DNA of 64,000 nucleotides from an uncultured Lachnospiraceae bacterium (GCA_944383765.1 CALWQT010000003.1:62001-126000), one strand, 5' to 3'. Counted from the first letter of the stretch, positions 8,339-17,528 are shown. The notes: generated by a model from the letters alone, not told the origin. Translations and numbers: made by a program.

Positions 8339-9829
8339 TTGAAAAAAATTCTTGAGGTTGAAAATGTTAGCAAATCATTTTCGGGTATTTGTGTTCTTCA
8401 TAATGTTAGCTTAAGCCTTAATGCAGGAGAGGTTATCTGCCTTGCCGGGGAAAATGGAGCAGGGAAATCAACACTGATTAAAATACTGTCCGGGGCTCAG
8501 CCCCCGGACAGTGGAAAAATGAAGATTTTTGATCAGGTTTATGAAAAACTTTCACCTGCTCAGGCAATGGAATTGGGAATCGCAACGATTTATCAGGACG
8601 CAGATCTGGTAGATTCCCTGACGGTTTCCGATAATATATTTCTGGGGCATGAGCTTCTGCGGGATGGTGCGTTTGTCAACAAAAAGGAACAGGAAAAAAG
8701 GACTGCTGTTCTTTTGAAGCAGCTTGGCATTAACCTTGATCCGGCCATGCTTGTGGAACGGCTTTCACCAGGTCAAAAGCAGAATCTTCAGGTGGCGAAA
8801 GCTCTTCATGGAGAAGCCAAGATCCTGATCATGGACGAACCGACCGCTTCTCTTGGGGAGGAAGAAACCGCATCGCTTATGGAACTGGTAGAAAGACTGA
8901 AAAACCAGGGAATAGGAATCATTTATATTTCTCATTTTCTGGAAGAAATTTTTCAACTGGGTGACAGGGCTTATGTGCTGAAAGATGGGGAAATGGTAAA
9001 AGAATTATTCCTTAAGGACAGCAATCAGGATGAACTGATCCAGGCAATGGTGGGAAGGGCGGCTTCTAATTTTTATCAGAAAAACTGCTTTGCTTCAGGA
9101 GACCAGGCGTTGCAGGTATCCCACTATTCCGGGAATGGATTTGTAGAGGATGTCAGCTTCACGGTTTCCCGAGGGGAAGTGTTTGGACTGGGAGGACTTG
9201 TAGGCGCTGGCCGTACGGAACTGGTGCGTATGATTTATGGGGCAGACCGGTCTGAGGCAGGCAAGCTGATTCTGGACGGAAGGGATATCACGCCGAAAAA
9301 TCCCACGGAAGCAGTCTGCAAGGGAGTATTTCTGGTATCAGAAGACCGGAAAAAGGAAGGGATGTTTATCATTCGTTCCGTAAAGGAAAATTTATTGATT
9401 TCTAAGAATGAAAAAAATTTCTTTTTGTCGCTGAATAAGGAAAACCGGGAAGCTGATGAAAGCATCAGAACACTTGGGATCAAAGTTTTTAACAGAGAGC
9501 AGGAAGTGGGAAATCTGAGCGGCGGAAATCAGCAGAAGGTAGTCATTGCCAGGTGGCTTCTTGAAAATGGGGATGTTTATATTTTTGATGAACCCACAAA
9601 GGGCGTTGACGTAGGCGCAAGAGAGGAAATCTATAAACTGATCGAGCATCTGGCAGAGCAGAAGAAGATCATTATCATGGTCTCATCTAATATGCCGGAA
9701 CTGATTTCCATGAGTGACAGAATTGGAATTATGCGGGAAGGAAAGCTTGTGAATGTGATGGAAGCAAAAAATGCAACGGAAGACATACTGATCAAAGAAT
9801 ATATTGGAGTAAAGGAGAACGGATCATGA
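8339..9829 (+). CDS. Sugar ABC transporter ATP-binding protein (RbsA/MglA-like, double ABC domain)
   Basis: A 496-residue ATPase with two fused ABC domains. Domain 1: GENGAGKST, LSPGQKQ, ILIMDEPTASL. Domain 2: GLVGAGRTE, LSGGNQQK, YIFDEPTKGVD. The unusual second Walker A (GAGRTE) is normal for the ribose/galactose class. The best start is TTG at 8339, 8 bases after GGAAGGGAG, since no in-frame ATG lies between it and the family's conserved N-terminus. The stop overlaps the permease start by 4 bases (ATGA), which indicates translational coupling. Confidence 0.9.
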   Translation: MKKILEVENVSKSFSGICVLHNVSLSLNAGEVICLAGENGAGKSTLIKILSGAQPPDSGKMKIFDQVYEKLSPAQAMELGIATIYQDADLVDSLTVSDNIFLGHELLRDGAFVNKKEQEKRTAVLLKQLGINLDPAMLVERLSPGQKQNLQVAKALHGEAKILIMDEPTASLGEEETASLMELVERLKNQGIGIIYISHFLEEIFQLGDRAYVLKDGEMVKELFLKDSNQDELIQAMVGRAASNFYQKNCFASGDQALQVSHYSGNGFVEDVSFTVSRGEVFGLGGLVGAGRTELVRMIYGADRSEAGKLILDGRDITPKNPTEAVCKGVFLVSEDRKKEGMFIIRSVKENLLISKNEKNFFLSLNKENREADESIRTLGIKVFNREQEVGNLSGGNQQKVVIARWLLENGDVYIFDEPTKGVDVGAREEIYKLIEHLAEQKKIIIMVSSNMPELISMSDRIGIMREGKLVNVMEAKNATEDILIKEYIGVKENGS

Positions 9830-10788
9830 AGGACAGAAATGGATGGAAATACAGGATACTGAGCCAGCAGTGGTTGATTCTTCTTTTTATTATTTTATTG
9901 ATTTCCGTGTTTACAGCGATCAGGAATCCTAGATTTCTGATGATCAATAATATTATGAATATTTTTGAGCAGATTGCAGTGCTGGGACTGGTGGCTGCAG
10001 GAGCCACGATCCTGATCATTTCCGGGAATTTTGATATTTCGGTGGGAGCTGTGATAGGACTGAGTTCCTGTCTGATGGCTATGATGATCAATGCAGGGAT
10101 TCCGATTCCACTGGCAGCCTGTGCAGGAATTCTGGTATCCATGTTCTGCACATTTTTAAACGGGGTACTGTCTATTATCTTTAAAGCGCCTTCGTTTATT
10201 ATTTCCCTTGCTACTACCAGCGTCTATACAGGGGCTGCCCTGTATCTGACAAAAGGTGTGATCCGGACTGTTTACGGGAAATTTGATGCAATGAACCGGT
10301 TCCGTTTATTTGGAGTGGTTCCCCTTATTTTTATCATCAGCCTGCTTGGGTGTGTGGTAGTAGGGATTATTTTAAAATATACCCAGATAGGAAGAAGGAT
10401 CTTTGCTATCGGGTCGAATGAAAGAGCGGCATTTTTATCGGGTATTAAAGTAACGAAAAATAAACTCATCTTTTTTGCCATGAATGGTTTCTTTGTTGGC
10501 CTTGCTGCTGTCCTGCTTCTTTCCAGAGTGGGTTCGGCGCTTCCTTCTACAGGATCCGGTTATGAACTTCAGGCCATGGGTGCGGTTGTGATTGGCGGAG
10601 CTCCTATTAATGGAGGAAAGGGAAATATCATAGGTACATTCTTCGGAGTGCTTCTGATGGGACTGATCTCCAATGTGCTTAACATTCTTGGAGTCAATTC
10701 CTATCTTCAGGAAATAGCATCAGGGGCGTTGATCATTATTTCTCTTGGTATCAGTGCAGTCCGGGTACATATGCTGCAGAAAAATTAG
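9826..10788 (+). CDS. Sugar ABC transporter permease (RbsC-like)
   Basis: A 320-residue membrane protein of the BPD_transp_2 (ribose/galactose/autoinducer-2) class, with about nine hydrophobic segments. Family motifs include GLVAAGATILIISGNFDISVG near the N-terminus and AMGAVVIGGAPINGGKGNIIGT near the C-terminus. It forms the membrane channel with the double-domain ATPase encoded just upstream and receives sugar from the lipoprotein encoded at 7211. Confidence 0.92.
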   Translation: MKDRNGWKYRILSQQWLILLFIILLISVFTAIRNPRFLMINNIMNIFEQIAVLGLVAAGATILIISGNFDISVGAVIGLSSCLMAMMINAGIPIPLAACAGILVSMFCTFLNGVLSIIFKAPSFIISLATTSVYTGAALYLTKGVIRTVYGKFDAMNRFRLFGVVPLIFIISLLGCVVVGIILKYTQIGRRIFAIGSNERAAFLSGIKVTKNKLIFFAMNGFFVGLAAVLLLSRVGSALPSTGSGYELQAMGAVVIGGAPINGGKGNIIGTFFGVLLMGLISNVLNILGVNSYLQEIASGALIIISLGISAVRVHMLQKN

Positions 10789-10800
10789 CGAGGTACGGAT

Positions 10801-11835
10801 ATGAAAAGGATAGGTATCATTGGTTGTGGAAAAATAGCCCAGCTTCGGCACATTCCCGAATATGCGGCTCGTGATGACGTAAAACTGACCGCTTTCTTCG
10901 ATGCGAATATGGAGCGGGCATCAGAATTGGCTGAAAGGTATGAAGGAAAGGCGTATGAAAGTTATGAGGCGCTGCTGGCATCGGGAGAAGTAGATGCGGT
11001 GTCTGTGTGTACGCCCAATGAACTGCATGCCAGAGTGTCCATAGAGGCTTTGAAGGCTGGCGTTGATGTACTGTGTGAGAAACCGATGGCAGTGAATCTG
11101 GCTGAATGTGAGCAGATGGTAAAGACGGCAAAAGAAACAGGGCGGATTCTGATGATCGGGCAGAACCAGCGGCTTGCTTCGGGGCATACCATTGCCAAGA
11201 ATCTTCTCAGCCGTGGAGAGATTGGAAAAGTCCTGACATTCAGGACCATATTTGGGCATGGAGGTCCGGAGACATGGAGTATCGATCCGGGGAAAGGTAC
11301 CTGGTTTTTTGATAAGAAAAAGGCAGTGATGGGGGCTATGGCTGACCTGGGTATCCATAAGACAGATTTAATACAGTTCCTTCTGGGAGAAAAAATTACA
11401 GAGGTAACTGCTTTTATCGGTACGCTGGATAAAAAAGGCAGTGATGGAACGCTGATCGGGGTTGATGACAATGCCATCTGTCTCTACCGGACGGAATCAG
11501 GCTGTGTGGGCACTATGACAGCAAGCTGGACCTATTATGGCAGTGAAAATAATTCTACCGTTCTTTACGGAACAGATGGTATCATGAGTATCTATGAAGA
11601 TCCGTCTTACTGTGTGGTCATCACCAAACCGGATGGCAGCAGAATCCTGTATGAAGCAGATAAGATCCAGACGAATGATAATCAGACAAGTTCCGGCGTG
11701 ATCGATGCATTTATGAATGCAGTCAATGGAGATATTTCCTGCTGCATCAGCGGAGAAAGTGTTTTGGATGCTATGAAAGTGGTTTTTGCGGCAGAAGAGT
11801 CAGCAAAGACAAACAGAACGGTAAAAGTGGATTAG
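10801..11835 (+). CDS. Gfo/Idh/MocA family NAD(P)-dependent oxidoreductase
   Basis: A 344-residue dehydrogenase. The N-terminal Rossmann domain has GIIGCGKIAQ; the conserved CEKPMA motif is near residue 99; the catalytic D-L-G-I-H motif (MADLGIHKTDLIQ) is near residues 181-193; the C-terminal half is the usual alpha/beta substrate domain. The family oxidises sugar or inositol hydroxyls, often at C3 or C1. It lies 12 bases after the permease gene and 12 bases before a second TIM-barrel isomerase. The pairing of such a dehydrogenase with TIM-barrel isomerases is typical of inositol and 3-keto-glycoside pathways; the exact reaction here is unknown. Confidence 0.88.
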   Translation: MKRIGIIGCGKIAQLRHIPEYAARDDVKLTAFFDANMERASELAERYEGKAYESYEALLASGEVDAVSVCTPNELHARVSIEALKAGVDVLCEKPMAVNLAECEQMVKTAKETGRILMIGQNQRLASGHTIAKNLLSRGEIGKVLTFRTIFGHGGPETWSIDPGKGTWFFDKKKAVMGAMADLGIHKTDLIQFLLGEKITEVTAFIGTLDKKGSDGTLIGVDDNAICLYRTESGCVGTMTASWTYYGSENNSTVLYGTDGIMSIYEDPSYCVVITKPDGSRILYEADKIQTNDNQTSSGVIDAFMNAVNGDISCCISGESVLDAMKVVFAAEESAKTNRTVKVD

Positions 11836-11847
11836 GAGTGAAAGGGT

Positions 11848-12771
11848 ATGAAGCTTGGCTTTGTCAGTGCCATACTGGATGGCTGGACATTTGAAGAAAT
11901 GATGCAGGTAGCATCAGATATGGGGTTTTCATGTGTGGAGGTTGCATGCTGGCCTCAGGGAAAGGCAGAAAGGCGTTATGCGGGAGTCAGCCATATTGAT
12001 GTGACCAATGAGGATGATTCCTATATCGAGCATATCCGGGAGGTGTGCAGAAATACCGGAGTGGAGATCAGTGCATTGGCATATTATCCCAATACGATGG
12101 ATGAGGACCTGGATAAAAGAGAGGCGGCAGTCGCTCATCTGAAACAGGTGATCCGCTTCGCAGCCCTGCTGGGAGTGGGAACCGTGACGACCTTTATCGG
12201 AAGGGCGCAGCATAAAAGTGTGGAAGAGAATCTGGAGCTTGTCAGAGAGGTATGGCCGCCTATCATGAAATGGGCGGAAGAGAACGGCATTCGGGTAGCC
12301 ATTGAAAATTGTCCCATGCTGTTTGGACCGGACCAGTGGCCAGGAGGACAGAACCTGTTCACAACTCCCCGAATCTGGAAGGAGATATTCCAGATACTTC
12401 CCAGTCCCAATCTGGGTATTAACTATGATCCCAGCCATTTTGTATGGCAGATGATGGACTATATTTCACCACTTTATGAATTTAAAGATAAGATTTTCCA
12501 TGTACATTATAAAGACATCAAGCTGGACCAGGAGAAATTGAAACGAGAGGGAACCATGGCGTATCCTCTGGATTACATGACACCAAAACTTCCGGGGCTG
12601 GGTGATGTAGACTGGGGAAAATACGTGGCAGCCCTTACGGAAATCGGATATGAAGGCTATACCTGTGTGGAAGTGGAAGATAAGGCCTTTGAGGGCAGCA
12701 GGAGCCAGATACTGGAAAGCCTGAGGATTTCAAAGGAATATATGGAGCAGTTTATGGAGAATATCAACTGA
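11848..12771 (+). CDS. Sugar phosphate isomerase/epimerase (TIM barrel, AP-endonuclease-2 superfamily)
   Basis: A 307-residue xylose-isomerase-like TIM barrel. Likely metal ligands are seen in AIENCPM, NYDPSHF, HVHYKD and CVEVED. It resembles IolE/inosose-dehydratase-like proteins and the isomerases paired with Gfo/Idh/MocA enzymes in keto-sugar pathways, and differs clearly from the operon's first epimerase. It is the last gene of the operon; the next promoter, for the cobalamin leader, begins 9 bases after its stop, and no terminator is visible between them. Confidence 0.82.
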   Translation: MKLGFVSAILDGWTFEEMMQVASDMGFSCVEVACWPQGKAERRYAGVSHIDVTNEDDSYIEHIREVCRNTGVEISALAYYPNTMDEDLDKREAAVAHLKQVIRFAALLGVGTVTTFIGRAQHKSVEENLELVREVWPPIMKWAEENGIRVAIENCPMLFGPDQWPGGQNLFTTPRIWKEIFQILPSPNLGINYDPSHFVWQMMDYISPLYEFKDKIFHVHYKDIKLDQEKLKREGTMAYPLDYMTPKLPGLGDVDWGKYVAALTEIGYEGYTCVEVEDKAFEGSRSQILESLRISKEYMEQFMENIN

Positions 12772-12780
12772 ATAGAAGAA

Positions 12781-12809
12781 TTGCAAATTTCTCTCATTCC
12801 GTATATACT
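12781..12809 (+). promoter_or_regulatory. Sigma-A promoter of the cobalamin-riboswitch operon
   Basis: TTGCAA (12781-12786), 17-base spacer, TATACT (12804-12809), directly before the riboswitch aptamer. Confidence 0.8.
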
Positions 12810-12815
12810 GGGAAA

Positions 12816-13067
12816 GAACCATCATCAGGTTGGAATGGGAATTCCATGAAAAGGGAAGCGGGGTGAGAATCCCCCACAGCAGCCACTACTGTGATTGCCG
12901 ACAAAGGACAAGATGCCACTGCGAAAAGCGGGAAGGTGTCCGGAGGATGAGGATAAGTCAGGAGACCTGCCGGTGATGAGAACAGGAACATTTCCGGGCA
13001 GTGGGAAAAGGGCTGTGAGATACAGGACTTTTGGGCTTTTCTGCCGTCTGGCAGAAAAGCCTTTTTT
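12816..13067 (+). promoter_or_regulatory. Cobalamin riboswitch with terminator
   Basis: The core GGTGAGAATCCCCCACAG and GCCACTACTGTGA (about 12860-12896) and the B12 box AGTCAGGAGACCTGCC (12956-12971) match the cobalamin aptamer. A strong terminator follows: GGCTTTTCTGCC, a GTCT loop, GGCAGAAAAGCC and TTTTTT (13034-13067). Binding of a corrinoid should favour termination and turn off the transporter genes that start at 13111. An open reading frame runs through the aptamer in the frame of the next gene but is not a real N-terminus. Confidence 0.93.
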
Positions 13068-13110
13068 ACTTCCTGGAAGTTCCGAATATACATTCAGGAG
13101 GACGAATGAG

Positions 13111-14181
13111 ATGAAGAAAAAAATGATGGTCATGATCTGCGCAGCATTCATGGCAATTTCCTCTGTGGCCTGCGGAGGAAACACGGAAGCAAAAGATGAA
13201 GAGACTATAGTGCTCACCGACAATGTGGGACGGGAGGTGGAACTTCCCTATCCGGTGGAAACCTGTGTGGTGGCAAACCGGTACAACAGTGAACTGATCC
13301 GTGCCTGCGGAGCGGTGGACCGGATTATTTCTGTGGACAGTAATACGGCACAGGACAGGGAATACTGGGGAATGTTCGACCCGGAAGAAGTGATTGGAAA
13401 GAGCCAGACCGAACTGAACTATGAGAAGATTGCGGAATTAAATCCTCAGGTACTGATCCTTCCGGATAACGGGGTTTATGAGGAAGCAGAAAAAACCCTG
13501 GAGCCTTTTGGAATCAAAGTATTTGTCATTTCCGGTTATGACACCTCGGATTTTGGAAATCAGGTGAAGACCATTGGAACCATGTTTGGGGTTGAGGAGA
13601 AGGCGGAGGAATTTTACCGCTATTTCCAGGATAAACTGGATTATATCTCTGAACAGCTGGAGGGGCAGCCGAAAAAAACGGTGTATTTTGAAAGTACTTC
13701 CGATTACAGTACTACTCTTCCAGGAGATTTTTATTATGATATGTGTGCCTATGCAGGAGGGGAAAACATTTTTGCTGACAATAACAGCGGAATTAAAAAA
13801 AGCGAAGTAGACCCGGAAGAAGTGATTACCAGAGACCCGGATGTGATCATAAAGCTGATTACTCCCAAGGCCGCCAATGCCGGGACCGGGCTGTACGTGC
13901 CTCCTTCCAAGGAAGAATTTCAGGCCGCCTGTGAAGCTCTGATTTCCCGCCCGGGCTGGGACAGTATTCAGGCGGTGAAGAATGATGAGGTATATTTCAT
14001 GACCCAGTTCAGCCATGGGGGAGCCTGTAAGCTGGTAGGAACGATTTATCTGGCAAAAATGATGTATCCGGAACTTCTTCCGGATCTGGATCCGGAGGAA
14101 GTATTTCGGGCATGGCTGGAGGATTTTCAGGGATTCCGGTTTGTAGACGGCCATTTTTACAGTGCAAAGGAGCTCCATTAA
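13111..14181 (+). CDS. btuF: Corrinoid ABC transporter substrate-binding lipoprotein (BtuF-like)
   Basis: A 356-residue lipoprotein with lipobox SSVAC|G near residue 20 and a type III binding fold (VLTDNVGREVELPYPVETCVV at the start, then two lobes joined by a helix). The ATG at 13111 follows AGGAGG by 9 bases and lies downstream of the riboswitch terminator. Siderophore- and vitamin B12-binding proteins share this fold; the cobalamin riboswitch upstream argues for a corrinoid. It is the first gene of a btuFCD-type operon with no gap to the permease gene. Confidence 0.85.
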   Translation: MKKKMMVMICAAFMAISSVACGGNTEAKDEETIVLTDNVGREVELPYPVETCVVANRYNSELIRACGAVDRIISVDSNTAQDREYWGMFDPEEVIGKSQTELNYEKIAELNPQVLILPDNGVYEEAEKTLEPFGIKVFVISGYDTSDFGNQVKTIGTMFGVEEKAEEFYRYFQDKLDYISEQLEGQPKKTVYFESTSDYSTTLPGDFYYDMCAYAGGENIFADNNSGIKKSEVDPEEVITRDPDVIIKLITPKAANAGTGLYVPPSKEEFQAACEALISRPGWDSIQAVKNDEVYFMTQFSHGGACKLVGTIYLAKMMYPELLPDLDPEEVFRAWLEDFQGFRFVDGHFYSAKELH

Positions 14182-15252
14182 ATGAAGAAAACTCTTCAGG
14201 AACAATATGAAAGAAAAGAAAGAAAAAAACAGATTCTTTTATGGACAGGCATGGTGGGAGTGATTTTCCTTGCCTTTGGCACAGCAGTCCTGGGGGCATC
14301 GGATACCTCTGTCCGGGATCTGTTTGCAGCCATAGGAGAAGCAGTGAAAACAGGAGGAAATCCGGAAGATACCGGACATAAAGTTATTTTTCTCCTTCGT
14401 TTGCCCCGGATCGTTATGGCTGTTTTTGCCGGGATCGGCCTGTCGGTAGCAGGAACAGCCATGCAGGGAATTACGGGAAATCCTCTGGTCAGCCCTTTCA
14501 CTCTGGGGATTTCCAATGCAGCAGCCTTTGGGGCCTCTCTTTCTCTTGTTTTTGGGATAGGAATCGGTGCAGGAACCGAAGGAGGAGTGGTATTTCAGGC
14601 ATTTCTGTGGGCTGGTGTCTGTACGGTTCTGGTATATCTGGTTTCCAGCCGGGCAGGGCTGGGACCGGAATCCATGATCCTTGCGGGAATCGGACTGAAC
14701 TATCTGTTCAGCGCCGCCACATCCGTGATCCAGTATTTTGCAGATGAACATAAATTGACAGCGGCGGTCCAGTGGGCGTTTGGGAGCCTGAATGGAGCGG
14801 CATGGGAACAGACAGTCATTGTGGCGGCGCTGGTGACCATATGCAGTGTGGCACTGTTTTTTATGGCTCTTGATCTGAATGCCATGGCAGCAGGAGACGA
14901 TGAGGTGGCGATCTCCCTGGGTGTACACCCGGAAAGAGTCAGGATATTGGCTGGAATCCTGGCGGTGCTGATGACAGCGGCCGTCATCAGTTTTACCGGC
15001 GTCATCGGATTTGTAGGTCTGGCGGGACCTCATATGGCAAGGCTGATGATAGGAAATGACCACAGATACCTTCTTCCCTGTTCCGGATTATGGGGAGCGG
15101 CTCTTCTGCTGGCAGCAGATGCAGTGGGAAGAATGCTCCTGGCCCCGGTGGTCATCCCGGTGGGAATCGTGGTTTCCTTTATCGGAGTTCCTGTGTTTAT
15201 CAACCTGGTTCTGACGGCAGGGAAAGGAGGAAACGGATGGGACTGGAAGTAA
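14182..15252 (+). CDS. btuC: FecCD-family ABC permease (BtuC-like)
   Basis: A 356-residue integral membrane protein with about ten hydrophobic segments. FecCD motifs are visible: LRLPRIVMAVFAGIGLSVAG, MQGITGNPLVSPFTLGISNAA, and GVIGFVGLAGPHMARL before the last helices. Its ATG follows the binding-protein stop codon directly, and its end overlaps the ATPase gene by 16 bases, so the three genes are translationally coupled. Expected role: membrane channel for corrinoid uptake. Confidence 0.9.
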   Translation: MKKTLQEQYERKERKKQILLWTGMVGVIFLAFGTAVLGASDTSVRDLFAAIGEAVKTGGNPEDTGHKVIFLLRLPRIVMAVFAGIGLSVAGTAMQGITGNPLVSPFTLGISNAAAFGASLSLVFGIGIGAGTEGGVVFQAFLWAGVCTVLVYLVSSRAGLGPESMILAGIGLNYLFSAATSVIQYFADEHKLTAAVQWAFGSLNGAAWEQTVIVAALVTICSVALFFMALDLNAMAAGDDEVAISLGVHPERVRILAGILAVLMTAAVISFTGVIGFVGLAGPHMARLMIGNDHRYLLPCSGLWGAALLLAADAVGRMLLAPVVIPVGIVVSFIGVPVFINLVLTAGKGGNGWDWK

Positions 15253-16031
15253 AAGACCTGACGGTTGCTTACGGTCGCAGGACCGTGTTTGAGAAGTTGT
15301 CCTTTCAGGCCAGGGAAGGGGAAGTGCTGGCCCTTATGGGAGTGAATGGAGCCGGAAAGACCACTCTTTTAAAAGCTGTTTCCGGGATTGGAAAAGCATT
15401 ATCCGGAAGCAGCAGGTTAAACGGACGGGACCTTTTTCGTATGACTTACAGAGAAAGGGCAAAAGAGGCAGCATATGTGCCTCAGCATACAAAGGCGGCA
15501 ATGGGGATCAGCGGGGCAGATGCGGTGATGATGGGACGGATTCCTTTTATGAAACGGAAACCGTCGGAAAAAGACAGGGAACAGGTATTTGGGATTCTGG
15601 AGCAGCTGTCTTTGGAAGCATTTGCTTTCCGCCCGCTGGACCAGCTTTCTGGCGGAGAAAGACAGCAGATCCTGATTGCGAGAGCCCTTGTCCAGGAGCC
15701 TCGCCTGCTGTTGTTAGATGAGCCTACCAGCAGTATGGACCTGAAAAACCAGCTGAAGGTGCTGGGACTGATAAGAGAAGTGACCAGGGAAAAAGGACTG
15801 GTCACTATTGTATCCATTCATGACCTGAACCTGGCGGCCATGTTCTGTGACCGTTTTCTGATGATGAAAGACGGCGGGATCTACAGGTCCGGCAGGGCAG
15901 AAGAAGTGCTGACAGAAAGCTGCATCCGGGAAGTTTACGGAGTGGAAGCGGAAGTGTGGGAGACAGAGCCCAGACGGATATTGCTCCGGGATCCGGAGCA
16001 GAATATCCCGTTATCTGTTCCATTCCAGTAA
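15237..16031 (+). CDS. btuD: ABC transporter ATP-binding protein (BtuD/FepC-like)
   Basis: A 264-residue single-domain ATPase: GVNGAGKTT (Walker A), LSGGERQQILIARAL (signature), LLLLDEPTSSMD (Walker B) and SIHDLN (H-loop). The ATG at 15237 lies 6 bases after AAAGGAGG, inside the end of the permease gene. It powers the FecCD-type importer. Its last 21 bases overlap the end of the convergent amino acid ATPase gene, and no terminator is visible between the two operons. Confidence 0.9.
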   Translation: MGLEVKDLTVAYGRRTVFEKLSFQAREGEVLALMGVNGAGKTTLLKAVSGIGKALSGSSRLNGRDLFRMTYRERAKEAAYVPQHTKAAMGISGADAVMMGRIPFMKRKPSEKDREQVFGILEQLSLEAFAFRPLDQLSGGERQQILIARALVQEPRLLLLDEPTSSMDLKNQLKVLGLIREVTREKGLVTIVSIHDLNLAAMFCDRFLMMKDGGIYRSGRAEEVLTESCIREVYGVEAEVWETEPRRILLRDPEQNIPLSVPFQ

Positions 16032-16751
16032 TTTACTTAAAAACTGTTTCAACTGAGGCGTTTGGGGCGATTGAAATAAGCTGGCACTTTCTCCCCACTC
16101 CAGTAAAGTTCCGTTTTGCAAAAAAGCTACTTTATCACAGGCGTGCCAGGCAAATCCCATTTCATGGGTGACGATGATCATCTGAACACCTTCCTGTTTC
16201 AGCTGATTAAGAACCGTAAGAATCTCACTGGTATATTCCGGATCCAGTGCACTGGTGGGTTCATCCAGCAGAAGAAAGCTGGGACGGGCGGCCAGAGCTC
16301 TGGCAATGGCTACCCGTTGTCTCTGACCGCCGGATAGCTGAGCCGGATGTTTGTTTCCGTCCTGCTCAAGACCTAGCTGTTTCAGCAGTTCCAGGGCCCG
16401 CATCTGAGCTGCTTCCTGGGAATAGCCGTGAACCTGGATCAGAGGTATGGTGATATTTTCCAGGGCGGTCATATGGCGGAACAGACCTCCGTTTTGAAAT
16501 ACAAAACCGGTTTTTTTCCGATACTGCTGAAGGGAGGCGGCATCAGTGGGAATCCGGTCTCCGTCAATCCGGATTTCTCCTGATGTGGGGGAAATCAGTC
16601 CGCCCAGCAGACGGAGGAGAGTGGATTTTCCCCCTCCGGAAGATCCGATAATAGCCAGTGAACCGAAGGAATCAGCGAAATTCACATGGGACAGAACAGG
16701 GGCGGACTGTCCGTGAAAGGTTAAGGAAAGATCATTTATTTCAAGCTTCAT
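16011..16751 (-). CDS. Polar amino acid ABC transporter ATP-binding protein
   Basis: A 246-residue ATPase of the glutamine/histidine type: GSSGGGKSTLLR, LSGGQRQRVAIARAL, LLLDEPTSALDPE, TVTHEMGFA-like H-loop (IVTHEMGFAWHACDKV). I chose the ATG at 16749-16751 because GGAAAGGAGG lies just upstream and the family N-terminus (MKLEINDLSLTF) starts there. It overlaps the permease gene end by 11 bases. Third gene of the minus-strand importer operon. Confidence 0.9.
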   Translation of the reverse strand: MKLEINDLSLTFHGQSAPVLSHVNFADSFGSLAIIGSSGGGKSTLLRLLGGLISPTSGEIRIDGDRIPTDAASLQQYRKKTGFVFQNGGLFRHMTALENITIPLIQVHGYSQEAAQMRALELLKQLGLEQDGNKHPAQLSGGQRQRVAIARALAARPSFLLLDEPTSALDPEYTSEILTVLNQLKQEGVQMIIVTHEMGFAWHACDKVAFLQNGTLLEWGESASLFQSPQTPQLKQFLSKLLEWNR

Positions 16752-17520
16752 GGCGAAACCTCCTTTCCAGACGTTTGCTGAGCAGGGTAATGGGCAGAGT
16801 GAGACAGAGATACAGAAATCCCAGGAACAGATAGCCTTCAAAAAGCTTAAAATTGGTGGCTGTGATTTCACGGATCGTCTGTGTCAGTTCGATAACGGCG
16901 ATCATGGAAAGCAGGGAGGAATCTTTGATGATAGACGCAAACTGACCGGTTAAGGACGGTACGGTCAGAACGATCAGCTGAGGAAGCAGCACAAAACGCA
17001 CCGTTTGCTTTCTGGTAAAGCCGACAGCACGGGCAGCTTCCATCTGTTCCGGATCAAGGGCCTGTATGCCGGCTCTCAGAATCTCTGCAATATAGGCTCC
17101 TTCAAACAGGGATAGGATCAGGATCCCGGCCACAAACCGATTCTCGATTCCCCAGGCAGTTCCCAGGATATAGAAAAAAAGATAAATCTGCATGATCAGA
17201 GGTGTACCCCGGATCAGCATCACATACAGATTGCAGAAATAACGTACAGCCAGAATCTTGCAGCTTTGCCCCAGAGCGCTGAGCAGACCGATGAAAAAAC
17301 TTATGATAAATCCAATCAGTCCCAGAGCCACGGTCATTCCAAATCCTTTTATCAGACGGATTCTGTAGGTGCCGATAAAAGAAAAATCCAGTGTCATCTG
17401 AATCTGGTTCAGAGAGATCCAGAACAGGGCAATTAACAGGACACTGACCAGAAGCGTATTGATTATCGCAGCTGTGAGAGTTGGTTTTTCATTTTCAGGT
17501 ATCAATAAAATATGCTTCAT
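16741..17520 (-). CDS. Polar amino acid ABC transporter permease (HisM/GlnP type)
   Basis: A 259-residue membrane protein with about five to six hydrophobic segments and the family's cytoplasmic EAA loop (EAARAVGFTRKQTVRFVLLPQ). MLIRGTPLIMQIYLFFY is the typical HisM/GlnP motif. The ATG at 17518-17520 has GTGAGG 6 bases upstream; an in-frame GTG at 17530-17532 overlapping the previous stop is the alternative. The N-terminal 30 residues before the first helix are longer than usual for such permeases. Confidence 0.88.
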   Translation of the reverse strand: MKHILLIPENEKPTLTAAIINTLLVSVLLIALFWISLNQIQMTLDFSFIGTYRIRLIKGFGMTVALGLIGFIISFFIGLLSALGQSCKILAVRYFCNLYVMLIRGTPLIMQIYLFFYILGTAWGIENRFVAGILILSLFEGAYIAEILRAGIQALDPEQMEAARAVGFTRKQTVRFVLLPQLIVLTVPSLTGQFASIIKDSSLLSMIAVIELTQTIREITATNFKLFEGYLFLGFLYLCLTLPITLLSKRLERRFRHEA

Positions 17521-17528
17521 ATGCAGCC

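Noticed and set aside
12895..13110. Open frame extending the BtuF-like protein upstream through the riboswitch
   Set aside because: It crosses the cobalamin aptamer and terminator; the signal peptide and ribosome site start the protein at 13111.
14239..15063. 274-codon open frame antisense to the FecCD permease
   Set aside because: It is opposite a clear membrane protein gene, is rich in Cys/His/Arg without any domain, and has no ribosome site.
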